Shown: positions 29,689-41,459 of the stretch, piece after piece
Position numbering within the stretch: position 1 is the first letter of the stretch
Layout of the letters: each line of letters begins with the position of its first letter
Source of the DNA: Phymorhynchus buccinoides
Taxonomy: Eukaryota; Mollusca; Gastropoda; Neogastropoda; Raphitomidae
Reading direction: 5' to 3'
DNA: 64,000 nucleotides
Assembly (NCBI GenBank): GCA_017654935.2
Contig: CM065695.1
Coordinates: forward strand, 38,149,169 to 38,213,168
Translations under genes and position numbers: made by a program
The notes under the pieces: model-generated
Databases searched by the model: none
What the model saw: only the letters and a program-made list of their open reading frames with translations
What the model was told of the DNA's origin: nothing

Positions 29689-30582
29689 CTCTCATTCTTA
29701 CAACAGTAATGACATATCAGTTCTACATTTGGACAATATCTTCAGTAAGCGCATTCATTTTAATCGAACAATAACTACTGAATGTACATTAAAAGCTACT
29801 CCCAATCCCAGTTATAACAATGAACACCCCCTCCCCCTCCTCCAAAAAGAAACCCGCAAAACAAATCAAATTTTAGACAAAACCGTACATCGTTTGGGGT
29901 TTTAGAGGTCAGTACATAGAGAGAGACGGGGGATGGGGAGGGAGAGAGAGAGAGAGAGAGAGTGAGAGAGTGAGTATACACATTTACGTATGAATAAAAT
30001 ACAGTACAAATATCATAGCAAGTTCATGTCCGTTTATTGATAAGAAAGAGCTTGTGTCGTGTGTGTGCGTGTGCGTGCGTGTGTGTGCAGATCAAAATCT
30101 TTTCGAACATATTTGCTCATCTTCTTAGCATAAGAATGTATAGAAATGAAATGAAATAAACTTTAAAAGACATTGTTTTATTGTTGTTCCATTCACAGTT
30201 CTCTTGGTGATTAGTCATGTTTGTTGTTCCACCGATCGCACTGCCACATTGCAAGCACAAAGCAATACTTTCTACAATCACTCCATCACTCTTCCGATTT
30301 TTTCCAGGAGAAAATGCCTCCAAGTGTTCGTTACTGAAGTGTAGGCCTAATCATTGGCCATACTTGCTCCTTACAACTAGAAACAGCTACTCTTGGTTTA
30401 CAAACGCCCAATCTGCGCTGAGATTCAGTGTTGTTCTTCGAAAAGAGTGCGTTATTCTAAGAGAAACTTACTTTCAGTTTGCAGTTTAAAAAAACGGTTC
30501 ACAGCAACTCGAACCGGTTTTTCGAACCGCGGAATTTGAGGACCGGTTTTTCGGTTCAAACCGGGTTTTTTCCCCACCTCTA
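29015..30582. mobile_element. hAT-type element with perfect 8-bp target duplication
   Basis: TTTGTATG at 29007-29014 and again at 30583-30590. The ends are TAGAGTTGAGAACCGG and, inverted, TAGAGGTGGGGAAAAAACCCG; subterminal CGAACCGGTTTTT motifs repeat at both sides (29035-29090, 30495-30570). These are hAT hallmarks. It is 1568 bp. A minus-strand frame at 30117-30323 contains CLQCGSAIGG and TTNMTNHQENC, a C2HC arrangement reminiscent of a BED finger. No DDE domain remains. Confidence 0.9.
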
Positions 30583-30884
30583 TTTGTATGTCGTCCTCTC
30601 CACCATTGTTAATGTGTACTGTGTGGGTGAAGGGTCATAAAGGCGAGCTTGGCACATTCTTTTTTTGAGAATGACGCTTTGTCTCACTTTGGCTCTGATC
30701 CACACATTGCTAGATGATTGGTATCGTAATCAACTTTGGTGGAGGGGAGTTAATTAGAAAGAGTTTTCCCCCTTTGTTCAATTTCATTCTGCCACAATTG
30801 GCAGTGCATGTATTTTGAGTAAGCTGAAGTTAGGATCTGTAAGAACCACCAGGCGGTACAGATGTTGCAACTGCCACTACAGTT

Positions 30885-31165
30885 ATAAGCACATATGCGT
30901 CATGCTGCTGTTGTGCGCCAAACTAAAAGTTAGGCCCTGCATATGCATCTTCAACTGGAAAAAATCTTTGTAAGACTAAGAGTTTCTAGAACAAAGGCAG
31001 GAGAATGGACCAGCAAGGCAGAAATATAGTAGATGACAGTAAGCAGATGGAAAAGGCAGAGTCAGAGTGGTAGGTTAGAGGAAGTTACCAGCACAGAACT
31101 TCCAGAAGGTGGGGAAACTATTTGTGTAAAAGACTTCCCATCCCCACTGCCAGTATCCCCATGGG
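30885..31165 (-). mobile_element. (GAA)-tailed SINE-like element, type A, truncated 3' end
   Basis: Plus strand: AAGCACATATGCGTCATGCTG through TTAGGCCCTGCATATGCATC to ACTTCCAGAAGGTGGGGAAA and CCCCATGGGG. It lies just 3' of the HMG gene stop codon. Confidence 0.85.
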
Positions 31166-31264
31166 GGAGAACTAAAAATCCTTGACAGAAAACATTTCAT
31201 CATTGTTCTGTGACAACATAATGATGTGTATGCGTATGTGTGTGAGACAGCGCGCGTGTGGACT

Positions 31265-31480
31265 TTACCATATCGGAGGTAGATCGTCTGTGTCCAAATG
31301 TCCCGGCAGAGGTCGCCACAGGCTGCACAGGTGGCACTGTCTCCACGAGGTGGCGCTTCGCTGCAAGGGTGACTTCCTGTTGACGTCATCCCGTGACGTA
31401 GCGCTCTTCATGACGTCATCACGAAGTATCATGTCATCAGTCAGCTCCCATTCCCATTCTGTGGCTTCCATGTCTTGAAA
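31265..31480 (-). CDS. HMG-box gene, last coding exon
   Basis: Acceptor (minus) TTGGGTACAG|TTTC; 71 codons then TAA. Encodes [18 protein letters not shown] and a Trp/Cys-containing end [16 protein letters not shown]. Phase 0 agrees with the preceding exon. No known domain. Confidence 0.7.
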   Translation of the reverse strand, partial: FQDMEATEWEWELTDDMILRDDVMKSATSRDDVNRKSPLQRSATSWRQCHLCSLWRPLPGHLDTDDLPPIW

Positions 31481-33799
31481 CTGTACCCAAGAAAGTCACT
31501 GATGAGAGTTTACAACAGAGAGTTTGCAACAAGAAATCTGCTATTCAAAACTTTTTTTTTTAAATGCAGCAAAATTGTTCACACCAGGAATAGTCACACA
31601 TTTCAGAAAATTCTTCTTCTTTTTTTAGGAGCAAAAACACTTTTACGGAAAATCTCAATTGTAGGAAGAGGGGGGGGGGGGGGTTAATAAAAAAAAAATC
31701 CAGAATTGGATGATTAACTAAACTGAACATAAAAAACAACTCTTAGGACCTGTAATAGTCTTAGCTGAACAGTGTGCCTTTTTGTAAACAGAACGCACTA
31801 CCGGGCAGAGGTACTGGTAAAATATCCAATGAACAACTAACCCCATGACTGGGATCAAAAAATACTGAAAACTAATAACATTTACCCTCCCCCGTGGGGG
31901 ATACTGAAGGATCTTTCGTACAAATAGTTCCACAACCTTCTGGAAGTTCTAAATTTGTAACTTCCTCTAATCTGTCACTCTTTTGTACCCTTTGGTTACT
32001 GTCAACTACTACTATTTGTCTGCCTTACTGGTCCATTCTCCTGCGCTTTTTTTCTAGAACAGAAACTCTTACAAAGAATTCCTCCAGCCGAAGGCGGACA
32101 TGCTGGGCCTAACATATGTACTTAGTTAGGCACATAACGTCAGGATGGCGCATCCATGGGTGCAACTCCCCAAAATGAAAAAAAAATGAAAGGCAGGGGT
32201 CCAGGGACCCATGGCCCCAGCAGGGTACAGGGGCAGAGCCCCGTCGGATGATTCAGGAGGGGCAACATAAGAAAGATATAACGAGACAGACAGTTAAAAT
32301 GATAGACAGAGACAGTTTGAGTCTGATAAGCCTTGTAAAATTATTACTTTGCCTTTGTAAACTTCCAAGATAGAACAACTCGACTAATTATAAGTTCAAA
32401 ACGCCCCACATCGCTTTAGGTCCCAAACATTTTTTTGATGAAATAAAAAAACTGAAGTTCAGTTTCTGGTAAAATTAAAAATACTGAAATCAGTGTAAAA
32501 ATGAAAGAGTAGCACCCATGCCCATCTGCGCTCATATGACAAGAAACTGTCTGAGCGATCAACAAGGAAATGAAGAAGATTAAAATACACCTACCCTGGA
32601 GCGTATCTTGTCCCGGGGCCTGAGCCTGGTGCTCATGGGCTCCACCAGATCCAGGGCCGACCTCCTGGCAGGAGCGTAGCGCCACAGGGGATGCTGCCGC
32701 CTGATCTGGTGGATGTCTTTGCTGAACTCCTCCCTGAATAAAAGGAGAGGGAAAAACAAACATCCCCAAACATTGATTGGCATGCAGGGCTCCCAGGGAC
32801 CCCCATTTGGGGGTCTATGAAGCACTAAAATTCTAAAGGACGCTCTAAAAGAATGTGCAGGGGGTCCCAGGGATGCATTAGAACAATTTGTGGCGTTCGT
32901 TATGCCACTGGGACCCTCTATCCCGCCTCTATGACCCTCTATGCTGTAAGTGAAGGAGTCCCTGGGACCCCTTGTTTTGCGGGACAACCGGGGAACTCGG
33001 GATTGTTCCTGGCCGCAGCACTCTCCACTAGACCTTATGGTCTGAACACTAAGGCCGGGTTCACATTAGACGCGTAAGTTCCGTACGGAAAACCCTAAAT
33101 AAGTAGAAGAAAGAAGGATAAAAGTTTACGCATATAGGGGAAATTCGGATACGTGCGCAAATCTTTTCCCTTCTTTGTTTCACTTATTTATGGATTGCGC
33201 ACGGGTTTCCGCATGGAATATCCGCTTATGTGTGTACACGGTCTTAGTCTTTCAGATGAGACGACAAAAACCGAGATCACATGTGCTCATACATCTTGCG
33301 CGTGTAAAAGAACCCAAAGGCAACAAAGGAGTTGTAATTTGGTAAGATTTACCCATCCCTCTTCCCCGTCAGTCACCCACAAAAAACTAAAACTGCAGGC
33401 AAGAAAAAAAATGTAATTGGTTGGCACTGCACCAGTGGCAATGCGAGCTCCAGGTGAGAACAGCCAGAATTTATGTGACTAGAAAAGCAATACCAATAGT
33501 TAGACAAACACTGTTCAATCCTTCATACAATAATTATCAGAAGTCTGCAGGTACAGAAACACACCGGATTAGGTTCCTTGTTTTTCCACTTGCACAGTAT
33601 TCATTTCCTGAATGAAACAACTGAAGATTTTTAAAGTCTCCTTGGCAAGCAGTCGAACCCCAATCTTCAGAGTGACACTATTCACGGTGATGATCCAATG
33701 TGGTTAATCATTAGTTAGTGACTAAATTTTGTGAAATTCTGTGTGATTTTTCTTAAGCATTACATTTACTGTATGTTTATGACATTTATTTATTTATTT

Positions 33800-33841
<42 letters not shown>

Positions 33842-36684
33842 TAGAAAATACCAACCCAAACAATAGTGTCTTGGATACAATTAAATGACTCAGCATATCA
33901 GGACACATCAACCATGATCCTGAAAAGCAGGAGAATGGGCCAATAAGCCAGAAAAATAGTAGATGACAGTAGTATAAGAAAGAGTCAAAGAGAGTGATAG
34001 ATTAGAGGAAGTTGTTGGCACTAAGACTCCCCGGAATCCCCACGGGGGGGGGGACTACTTACTCATAAGGTCTCTTTTCCACGGCTGTCATCTTTTTCCA
34101 GCGTATTCCCAGCATCTTGGAGATGGTCCTGTTGTCCCTGTAGGGGTGGAGTCTGGACAACTCCCCCCGGTGCTGCATGGAGAAGCGGATGAACCCGTTC
34201 TTGGGACGCTTGGGTTCGTTCACTGTGTGAAAGGGAACAAGTAAGTAGGTTGAAGAAAAAATGAAGGAACGAAAAGGGGAAGAAAAAATATGTAAAAAAG
34301 GAAAGAATCAAGGGTATGGTTTTTTCTTGGGGGCGATATTTGACAGTCGGACATAATATAATATACACTCAAATTAATTCAAAATTGGCATACGAATTAT
34401 CTTTTGACTGTGTGTGGAAACAAAGACCATACCACAGACTGGGCTGTGTCGGTGAGTCATCTTAAAATGCAACAACAATTTGGCCGCAGGAGGAAAAAAG
34501 ACGCCGAGGAAATAAGAAGAAAACTCTTTCATTTTGTTTCTTTACACGGTGTATCCATCCAGCTAGCATTCATTAATGCTAATCAATTAATTAACAACAC
34601 ATCAAGAAACACAGACACCCCGCCCCCTCCCTCTCTAAACTGTGTATCCATCCAGCTAGCATTCATTAATGCTAATCAATTAATTAACAACACATAAAGA
34701 AACACAGACACCCCGCCCCCTCCCTCTCTAACTTAAAAAAGGGGGAAGCTTGGAGTTCCTTTTATACCCTCCCTTCAAACTTATAACTGAAGGTTGGTAA
34801 AAGTTTCTAATACATACCATCTCTTCTGCTGTCTCTTGGCAGAGTTGGAACTGGGGAATCAATCACCTCATCAAAGAAGTTCCGCCCGTCGTTTTGTGGC
34901 AGGCTTCCATCTTGGACCTTCGAAGTCCTGGGTTTGATTCTCGTGAACGGAGAGTCCATACCTGACGCTGCCTCATTGCCGGATGGCGACTCTTCGTTGA
35001 ATTTATACAGCAACTCTCTGTAGCTGTTCTGGGAGGAACCGAGATCTGCCGCTCTTTCTTCTTTGAAGGTTCGTTTACGATGATTTAGACATTGTTCTTG
35101 TCGAAGTATTGTTGATATCTGGTTTGGTTGATGTTTGTCAGTGGCTTCCGACCGAAAGCAGCGCAGACTATCATGGCTGCTCTCACTTGATTCGTTCTCC
35201 TCAACGTTTGCGAATATTTCAAGCTCTTGGTCATTTTCCTGCAGATGGTCGATCATTCTTTCTGCTTCATTCCCCCGCTGAGCCATAAATCTACAAGGTT
35301 CATTTTCATGTGCATTTTCTCTAAACCTTTCAGATTCGTTTTCCAGTTGATCCATGAATCTGTCAGTTTCATTTTCCTGTAGATCTCCAAATCTGCCATG
35401 TTCATTTTCCAGCAGATCTTTGTGTTCATCGGCTTCATTTTCCTGAAGACCTTCGCTGTATGTTTCGGGTTCATTTTCAAGAAGATCCATAAAGCTTTCA
35501 GGTTCACTTTCCTGTAGATTTTCTACAAATATATCAGGTTCATTCTCCTGTTGATTTGCTACAAATATTTTTCGTTCATTTTCCTGCAGACCCCAAAATC
35601 TTTGAGGTCCATTTTCCTGTGTATTTTCTTTACAACTTTCGGGTTCGTTCTCAAGAAGATCCGTGAATCTATCAGGTTCATTTTCCCGTACATGTGTTCC
35701 ACGTCTTTCGATCAGACCCGTAAATCTGCGATTTACATATTTCGGCAGATATTTTCTGCATCTTTCAAGTTCACTTTCAAGAAGGTCCATACATCTTTCT
35801 GGTTCATTAAAACTTTCTCCATATCTTTCGGGTGCACGTTTCAGCAAATCTATAAATCTGCAAGATTCATTCTCCAGAGGCAGGTTTTCTCTAAATCTCT
35901 GATGCTCTGCGGACCGTTCTTCTGTTGAGCTGTCCAACGTTTCGGCAAATTCTCGTTGCTGTTGTCGTTGTTGCTGGTGCTGATGCTGGTGCTGGTGCTG
36001 GTGCTGTTGTCCTTGTTGCTGATGCAAGCTTCGGTCCTCCAACATTTCCAAATGTTGGAAATAATCAGAGATGAACGTATCTTGCAAGAAATGGTCATGA
36101 TAATTGCCAGTTTGTTCCAGATCTTCATAAGCGATGGTCAAATTATCCGGACGACTCCATCTTTCCCCAATGTTGTTGTTGTTACTGTTGATGATTATGT
36201 TTTTGCCATTGTTGTCGCTACTATTTGTGGCGGTGGTGGTGGTGGCGGTAGTAGTCAAAAAGGGGGTGGGGCTGAAGGAGAGAAGATCGAAGGGGTCTGT
36301 GGAAATGTTACAGAAGGGAGAGGAGGAGGAGGAAGAAGAAGTCGAGGAGGGAAGGACAGACTGGACTTCTTCGTTCAACACCGAAGGCCAACTGAGGATG
36401 GAGAGGTGGTCTGAGGACGGAGGGAGGTAGTGGGGGAGAGAGGAGAAACAGTCTGACTGAGACGTAAGCTTAAGATGGTGGGTGGGTGACGGCGAGGGTA
36501 GGGTTGAACGGGGTAGGAGGGTGCTGGGGGTGTCAAATGGAGTAGAGTTCTGCCTTTCGTTTGTTGGGAGCTGTGGACAAGGAGGGGAGGAGATTGTGTG
36601 AATACAGTGCATTGCTATCTGTCTCTCACTCTGTAGCCTATCTGTCTGCATATGTCTGTCTATCCGTCTGTTTGTCTGTCAGTC

Positions 36685-36739
<55 letters not shown>

Positions 36740-37381
36740 AAAACCAAATCGTTTAAGCTGAGAAGCATTTCTTAAGTATATAAAATAAACCAAAATTATG
36801 CAATATAAATCAGTCAAGTCAGTACATTACAAGAACCCCCAAATCGGAATGTGCTGGCTGAATGCAGCGGGAGACCAGTGAAAACTAAAAACCGGGTACA
36901 TTCATGCTTCACCCATCATGGCCATATGGCCTGGGAACGCAGAAGAAGAGGAGTCACAAGAACATTAGGCAGCAATACAAGCAGTGTAATACTTATTACC
37001 CTAAATCCGATAGGATCTGACGGCATGTTATCACGCGCCTATTATTATATTCCTTTGCGTCTCCCTAAGAACAATAGCAAAGAACACCTTCAAAGAACAG
37101 TAGCACTGGAGAAACTCTAGGGAAACGCAAAGAACAAAAACTCTGGATATCGCGTCTTATCCCATTGTCTGCAGTGGCGTAATGATCACTGACCTTGCTT
37201 GGGGTCACAGGGTCAAGGGCGGACTGATAGTAGTTCAAGGTCAGCAGGTCAGTGTCCGTCAAGGGCAAACAGTTCCTTGTGTGTTCCTGTGGAATTGTCT
37301 TCGATCAGACATACAGATGTGTGTGTCTGTCTGTGTATGCTAGTGTATGTGTGTGCATGTTATTGTGTGTGTGTGTGCATG

Positions 37382-37444
<63 letters not shown>

Positions 37445-37634
37445 ATTTGTAGTGTCACAGTGTGTGTACATACGCACATGCGCACGTGTGTGTGCATGCG
37501 TGGTGTGCAGTATGTGTGTGCACACACGTGTCTATGCTGTTGTGTGCGTGTGCGTGTGTGTGTGCGTGTGCGTGCGTGTGCGTGTGCGTGTGCGTGTGCG
37601 CGCGCGCGTGTATGTCTGTCTGTTTGTCTGTGAG

Positions 37635-37703
<69 letters not shown>

Positions 37704-38084
37704 CTGTCTGTCTATGAGCATGTGTGTGTGTTTGTGCTTGCATACATGTTCAACACTGTTGTTGGTTCAGTGTTGTCTGACATGTAATAGCGAGTATTAA
37801 TGTGTGAGTGTGTGTTTAACATTTGTGTAGGTACAAGTGTGCAATTATATATTTTGTTGTTCATGTTGTCTTGTCTTTGATTTACTTTATATGCATGCGC
37901 GTGCATTTTATGTATATGTTTGTGGGTGTGCATTTGTACAAGCAACAAAATGTAGGCCACTACATAAACACGTACACACACACAAGAAAACTTAATACCC
38001 ACCAACACATTGCTTTTGGAACTGAGAGCGTATATAGGTCTACACATCGGATCTGGGTCTGAAAATTAACACAATTGTTTTAAG

Positions 38085-38152
<68 letters not shown>

Positions 38153-39767
38153 CAAACAAACAAACAAAACCTAACCGTGATATTTGATACACGCACGCAC
38201 GCGCATGCTCACATTCACTCACATGCACATGCACACAGGCGTGCACGGACGTACACACTAACATTGTAAGTTTTTACATGCACGTAAACATAAGCAGAAT
38301 CACACATAGTTTATTTCTTAAATACACATAGATTCACATATAGGCTACACATACATCACTCTCTCTCTCTCACTCATACTTTTTACACGCACGCACGCAC
38401 ACATACACACACACACACACGCTTAATGTTTCGATAGTCGCTTGTATCGACCCTATGTCCAAATTAACTTCTTGCGAAGCATGATTTGTTGTCCATTTTC
38501 CTGTTTTGTTTCCATTTTTGATGCATGCAAATGTGTTTCCTTGCTTGTATTGTATTACGAGACCATACTGTAATTTCACCTAACGTGATAATAAAGTATT
38601 TTTGATTTTGACTTTGACTTTGACACACACACACACTTTTTCACTACCACCACTTATAAACCATATGTCTTTCATGTGTAGACCCACACACCTGGTGTAT
38701 CTCTGACAATGGGAGGAGGAAACTGGCCACTGAACACCACTCCTCCTACCTGTAGAAGAAAACCCAAAGACAATGAGTGACAGACAAACAGACTGACAAA
38801 CTACGAATGACAGACTGACAGACAAACTAACAGAGTGAATGAAAGACAGAAGACGGACGGACACCGAGAGGGTAACAAAGAAAAGACAATGGGGGGTGAA
38901 GAAGGTTGGGGCCGGTGAGTGATTGGGTAAATGGGTAAAAAAAAACACCCACCAAAGATAATTAGATCTAAACTATAAAAAAAAAAGATTAAATGCTGAA
39001 ATGCTGCCAACATAAAATAAGAGTGGCGATTCAGATTCTTATGTGTACAGATTTCTCATAAGTAGTACTATTAGTGTTTAAATAATTTGGGTTATTTTGC
39101 ACCCATGCATATACATGCATGCATGTATGCGCCTATGGTTTTGAACAATGAAAATAGTGCGTGCTCTGACGTTTCCATTTTCATTCAAGTCTGATCTGGC
39201 ATTTGATTGGTGCAACGACACACCTTTATCGTGATTGGACAAAAATGACCTCGCTTCAAAAGACATGACTGTGGTGGACGCGCAAGTTTTGCGCGCATTT
39301 TAATTCAAAAGAAAGCTGGATTGGATTAGACTATTTTGTTTTACAACTTTTTTAATGGAAAAAAAGTTTGGCAGAGTCTAACAGCTGATAAGATTGAATC
39401 AGAGCAATCGTACAGTCTCATCATATACAATTCAGATTTAAATTAATGGTACTCCCAACCCATTCTTGAAAGACTGGCACCCCTACACGTCACCACAAGA
39501 CCTATCAATGCATTCTAAGTATAGTGCTACTACAAAGGCGAAAAAACACAACCATTTGACATGCGGACACGACTACTAGTACTAGTACTAGTCTACAACT
39601 AGATATACCACTACTACGTACACCCCCACCGCTAGAGCTACTAGACTTAGTCAGCATTAATATATAATTCTAAATACTTCAAAATTCCATTCACATTGAA
39701 ATAGGCCTACGAGGCTACGCAGAGTAAGTAGAATACTCACGTCCGATGATGATTGTGGCATTTCCAT
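31265..39767 (-). CDS. Divergent HMG-box protein with ENEP repeats, ~795 aa
   Basis: Minus-strand exons in order: 39767-39741, 37286-37194, 36570-34818, 34222-34063, 32733-32595 and 31480-31265, all GT-AG with consistent phases, ending TAA. A further exon near 38692-38749 is possible. The N-terminal 620 residues are low complexity: Ser/Pro-rich, Asn-rich, a Gln/His tract (about 224-245), then about fifteen ENEPxxF-type repeats (about 267-487). The HMG box spans about 626-698, with [32 protein letters not shown] and HPLWRYAP. It lacks the RPMNAFMVW Sox signature. The HPxxDNRTxSKxLGxxW pattern recalls Capicua-type boxes, but I cannot name an orthologue. HMG boxes bend DNA in the minor groove, so a nuclear DNA-binding role is inferred. 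It is convergent with CFDP1 and divergent from PSKH1. Confidence 0.8.
31889..32575 (+). mobile_element. (GAA)-tailed SINE-like element, type A, interrupted by a MITE
   Basis: Starts CCCCGTGGGGGATACTGAAGG, shared block, then GCGGACATGCTGGGCC. It breaks at GGCGCATC (32154) and resumes CATCTGCGCTCATATGACA at 32523, ending AAATGAAGAAGATT. In the last intron of the HMG gene. Confidence 0.85.
32155..32520. mobile_element. MITE with CATGGGTGC termini, inserted in a SINE
   Basis: CATGGGTGCAACTCC at the left and AGTAGCACCCATG at the right, interior homologous to 17082-17426 inverted. CATC lies on both sides and may be the target duplication, with two extra C bases at the right. Confidence 0.88.
32595..32733 (-). 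CDS. HMG-box gene, exon with the C-terminal part of the HMG box
   Basis: Acceptor TATTCAG|GGAG and donor TCCAGG|GTAGGT on the minus strand. Encodes [19 protein letters not shown] (helix 3 and end of the box) then a basic tail with [11 protein letters not shown]. Confidence 0.85.
33006..33485 (+). mobile_element. Old tRNA-SINE family 1 copy split by a MITE
   Basis: GCACTCTCCACTAGACCTTATG at 33018, then after the MITE TCTTTCAGATGAGACGACAA, GAACCCAAAGGCAACAAAGG and GAGCTCCAGGTGAGAACAGC. The order matches family 1 with substantial decay. Confidence 0.65.
33050..33245. mobile_element. Short MITE inside a SINE
   Basis: CTAAGGCCGGGTTCACATTAG at the left and GTGTGTACACGGTCTTAG at the right are imperfect inverted ends; internal CGTACGG, GCGCAC and TTTCCGCATGG palindromic motifs. 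It divides the SINE at 33006-33485. Confidence 0.6.
33805..33837. repeat. (CA)n microsatellite
   Basis: Sixteen CA units after TTTATTTATTTATTTA. Confidence 0.92.
33903..34050 (-). mobile_element. (GAA)-tailed SINE-like element, 5' part only
   Basis: Plus strand: AGCAGGAGAATGGGCCAATA to ACTCCCCGGAATCCCCACGG. The 3' half is missing. It lies 13 bases from the exon carrying the first half of the HMG box. Confidence 0.75.
34063..34222 (-). CDS. HMG-box gene, exon with the N-terminal part of the HMG box
   Basis: Acceptor TTTCACACAG|TGAA and donor TTATGA|GTAAGT on the minus strand. Encodes [19 protein letters not shown], then [20 protein letters not shown] and VEKRPYE: helices 1 and 2 of the HMG box with the core Pro, Phe, Trp and Lys/Arg positions. 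Confidence 0.9.
34551..34731. repeat. ~90-bp direct duplication
   Basis: Two nearly identical units with TGTATCCATCCAGCTAGCAT, AACACAT(C/A)AAGAAACACAG and CCCCGCCCCCTCCCTCTCTAA. In an HMG gene intron. Confidence 0.93.
34818..36570 (-). CDS. HMG-box gene, large exon with ENEP repeats
   Basis: Acceptor (minus) CTTGTCCACAG|CTCC and donor GAGATG|GTATGT; 1753 bases, phase 0 to 1. Encodes [12 protein letters not shown], Pro/Ser- and Asn-rich parts, [16 protein letters not shown], then repeats such as [19 protein letters not shown] and [14 protein letters not shown]. The frame stays open for the whole exon despite the repeats, which argues for selection on the protein. Upstream open codons to 36651 are intron. 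Confidence 0.88.
36690..36737. repeat. (CT)n microsatellite
   Basis: About 23 CT units, 120 bases from the large HMG exon acceptor; on the minus strand it is a purine tract. Confidence 0.9.
36846..36957 (+). mobile_element. (GAA)-tailed SINE-like element, type B 3' end only
   Basis: AATCGGAATGTGCTGGCTGA, GCGGGAGACCAGTGAAAACT and ATGGCCATATGGCCTGGGAA, then GCAGAAGAAGAGG. 5'-truncated copy. Confidence 0.75.
37194..37286 (-). CDS. HMG-box gene, probable second exon
   Basis: Acceptor AATTCCACAG|GAAC and donor AGCAAG|GTCAGT; 31 codons, phase 0 to 0, encoding [21 protein letters not shown]. Supported by consistent phase and an open frame, but by no homology. Confidence 0.55.
37321..37735. repeat. 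Long (GT)n-rich region
   Basis: Two near-pure GT blocks (37388-37442 and 37637-37701) joined by imperfect GT, CGTG and CGCGCG sequence. On the HMG gene strand it is (CA)n in the intron upstream of exon 2. All long Cys/Val and His/Thr frames here are artefacts. Confidence 0.95.
38089..38148. repeat. (CT)n microsatellite
   Basis: About 30 perfect CT units followed by (AAAC)n. Confidence 0.95.
38585..38635 (+). mobile_element. Possible LINE 3' tail
   Basis: GATAATAAAGTATTTTTGATT followed by TTGACTTTGACTTTGACACA and (CA)n. A poly(A)-signal-like AATAAAG plus short repeated TTTGAC units is a common LINE 3' end. No coding remnant precedes it. Confidence 0.35.
38692..38749 (-). CDS. HMG-box gene, doubtful small exon
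   Basis: On the minus strand a segment between TTCTTCTACAG and GGTGTGTGGG could be an exon. Phase 0 is kept only if the acceptor is the second AG (GTAG|GAGG, 54 bases, encoding [18 protein letters not shown]). There is no homology; it may be skipped or not exist. Confidence 0.2.
39741..39767 (-). CDS. HMG-box gene, proposed first coding exon
   Basis: Minus strand: ATGGAAATGCCACAATCATC, donor TCGGAC|GTGAGT, encoding MEMPQSSSD in phase 0, which fits exon 37286-37194. The strong donor after a short ATG frame is the only support. Confidence 0.45.
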
Positions 39768-40100
39768 CCCCGGGCCTGAACCAGGGCAAAGATACTGGGA
39801 AAGACGCTCGGACCTAGACTAGATTCCAAAGTATTATCACAGGGATATAAAAGGGTTGTTTCATCAATAGTACACAACTGAGTTGGAGGAATGTTTAGTT
39901 GTTGATTTTTTTTATCAACACTAATTCCTTGCTAGGCCTATCTGTCCAAGATAGAAGTATACCACCGTAAAACACCGTCACCACAAAGCTTATGACAAAT
40001 TAATATAACTTGAGCCGACAGTTAAGATAATTATTATGCAAACGCTAAAATACGTCACTGTGCGAACGACGAGATATAGCAACACACAAAAAGTGATGTC
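39768..40100. other. Probable upstream region of the HMG-box gene
   Basis: Non-coding sequence before the proposed first exon. No clear TATA box on the minus strand. It ends at a long CT array. Confidence 0.3.
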
Positions 40101-40101
40101 A

Positions 40102-40659
<558 letters not shown>

Positions 40660-40734
40660 TCCTCCATTCTTTCTTCTTTGTCTGTCTGTGTGCCTGTCTG
40701 TCTCTGTCTCTGTCTATAATATGGGTGTGTCTGT

Positions 40735-41190
40735 CATTCGTCTAAGGGGCAATGCTCTTGCTTTACTTTTTGCCAAATAACTCGATTTGCTTCCCTTTTA
40801 CCATTCATAGCATTTGAATGTTAGTGCTTGGACCAAAACAAATCCTGCAAGAAAATTCAAGGTCAGCACGGCAGTTATGTTTTTTAGTGACTATTTCTGC
40901 ACTGTCATACACCACCACACAAAATTTGAAGCGATTCTGTTAACTGGTTCACAAGATACAGTTTGGATATAAAATAAGCACAACTTGAAGAAGAAAATGT
41001 CGGTTTTGGTGGTCAAACTTCAAGGTCAAGGTCATGAATATCGAAAGGAACGTTCCGTTTCAAGATTCCTACCCTTCCATCAAATTTGATCAAAATCCGT
41101 CTAGTAGTTTTCAAGATTATCGATAGACAGACACGCAGATAGACAAACACTGGCAGACATGCATATCACAATACCCATCCTATGACCGGG
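40735..41190 (+). repeat. Dispersed repeat with AGGTCA pairs (copy 1)
   Basis: GGGGCAATGCTCTTGC, ATTCAAGGTCAGCACGGCAG, ACACCACCACACAAAATTTG and CTTCAAGGTCAAGGTCATGAA. Related copies are at 44835-45075 and 54545-54905. Mobile origin is likely; the borders are not defined. Confidence 0.7.
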
Positions 41191-41435
41191 TAATAATGGA
41201 GAGTAAGAGAAAAGACGAATACAATCGAAAAAGATTAAGCAGGAAATAAAGAAAAGGAAAAATATGACGAAGAAGAAAAAGAGAGCAATGACAGAAAAAC
41301 GAAACAAAAAAACTAAGAAAAGTAAGAATCATGAGGAGGTTAAAAAAAGAAGAGGAGGAGAAAAAAAACAAAAAAACAAGAACAGTACAAAAGAAGAAGC
41401 AAACAAGAAAAAGAGGTTGGGTTTTTTTTTAAAGG

Positions 41436-41457
41436 GGGGGGGGGGGGGGGGGGGGGT
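41436..41457. repeat. Poly-G run
   Basis: About 20 consecutive G. Confidence 0.9.
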
Positions 41458-41459
41458 TA

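Noticed and set aside
35551..36414. Plus-strand frames of 92-152 codons
   Set aside because: Shadows of the large HMG-gene exon on the other strand.
37199..37800. Overlapping Cys/Val and His/Thr frames
   Set aside because: All are readings of the (GT)n region.
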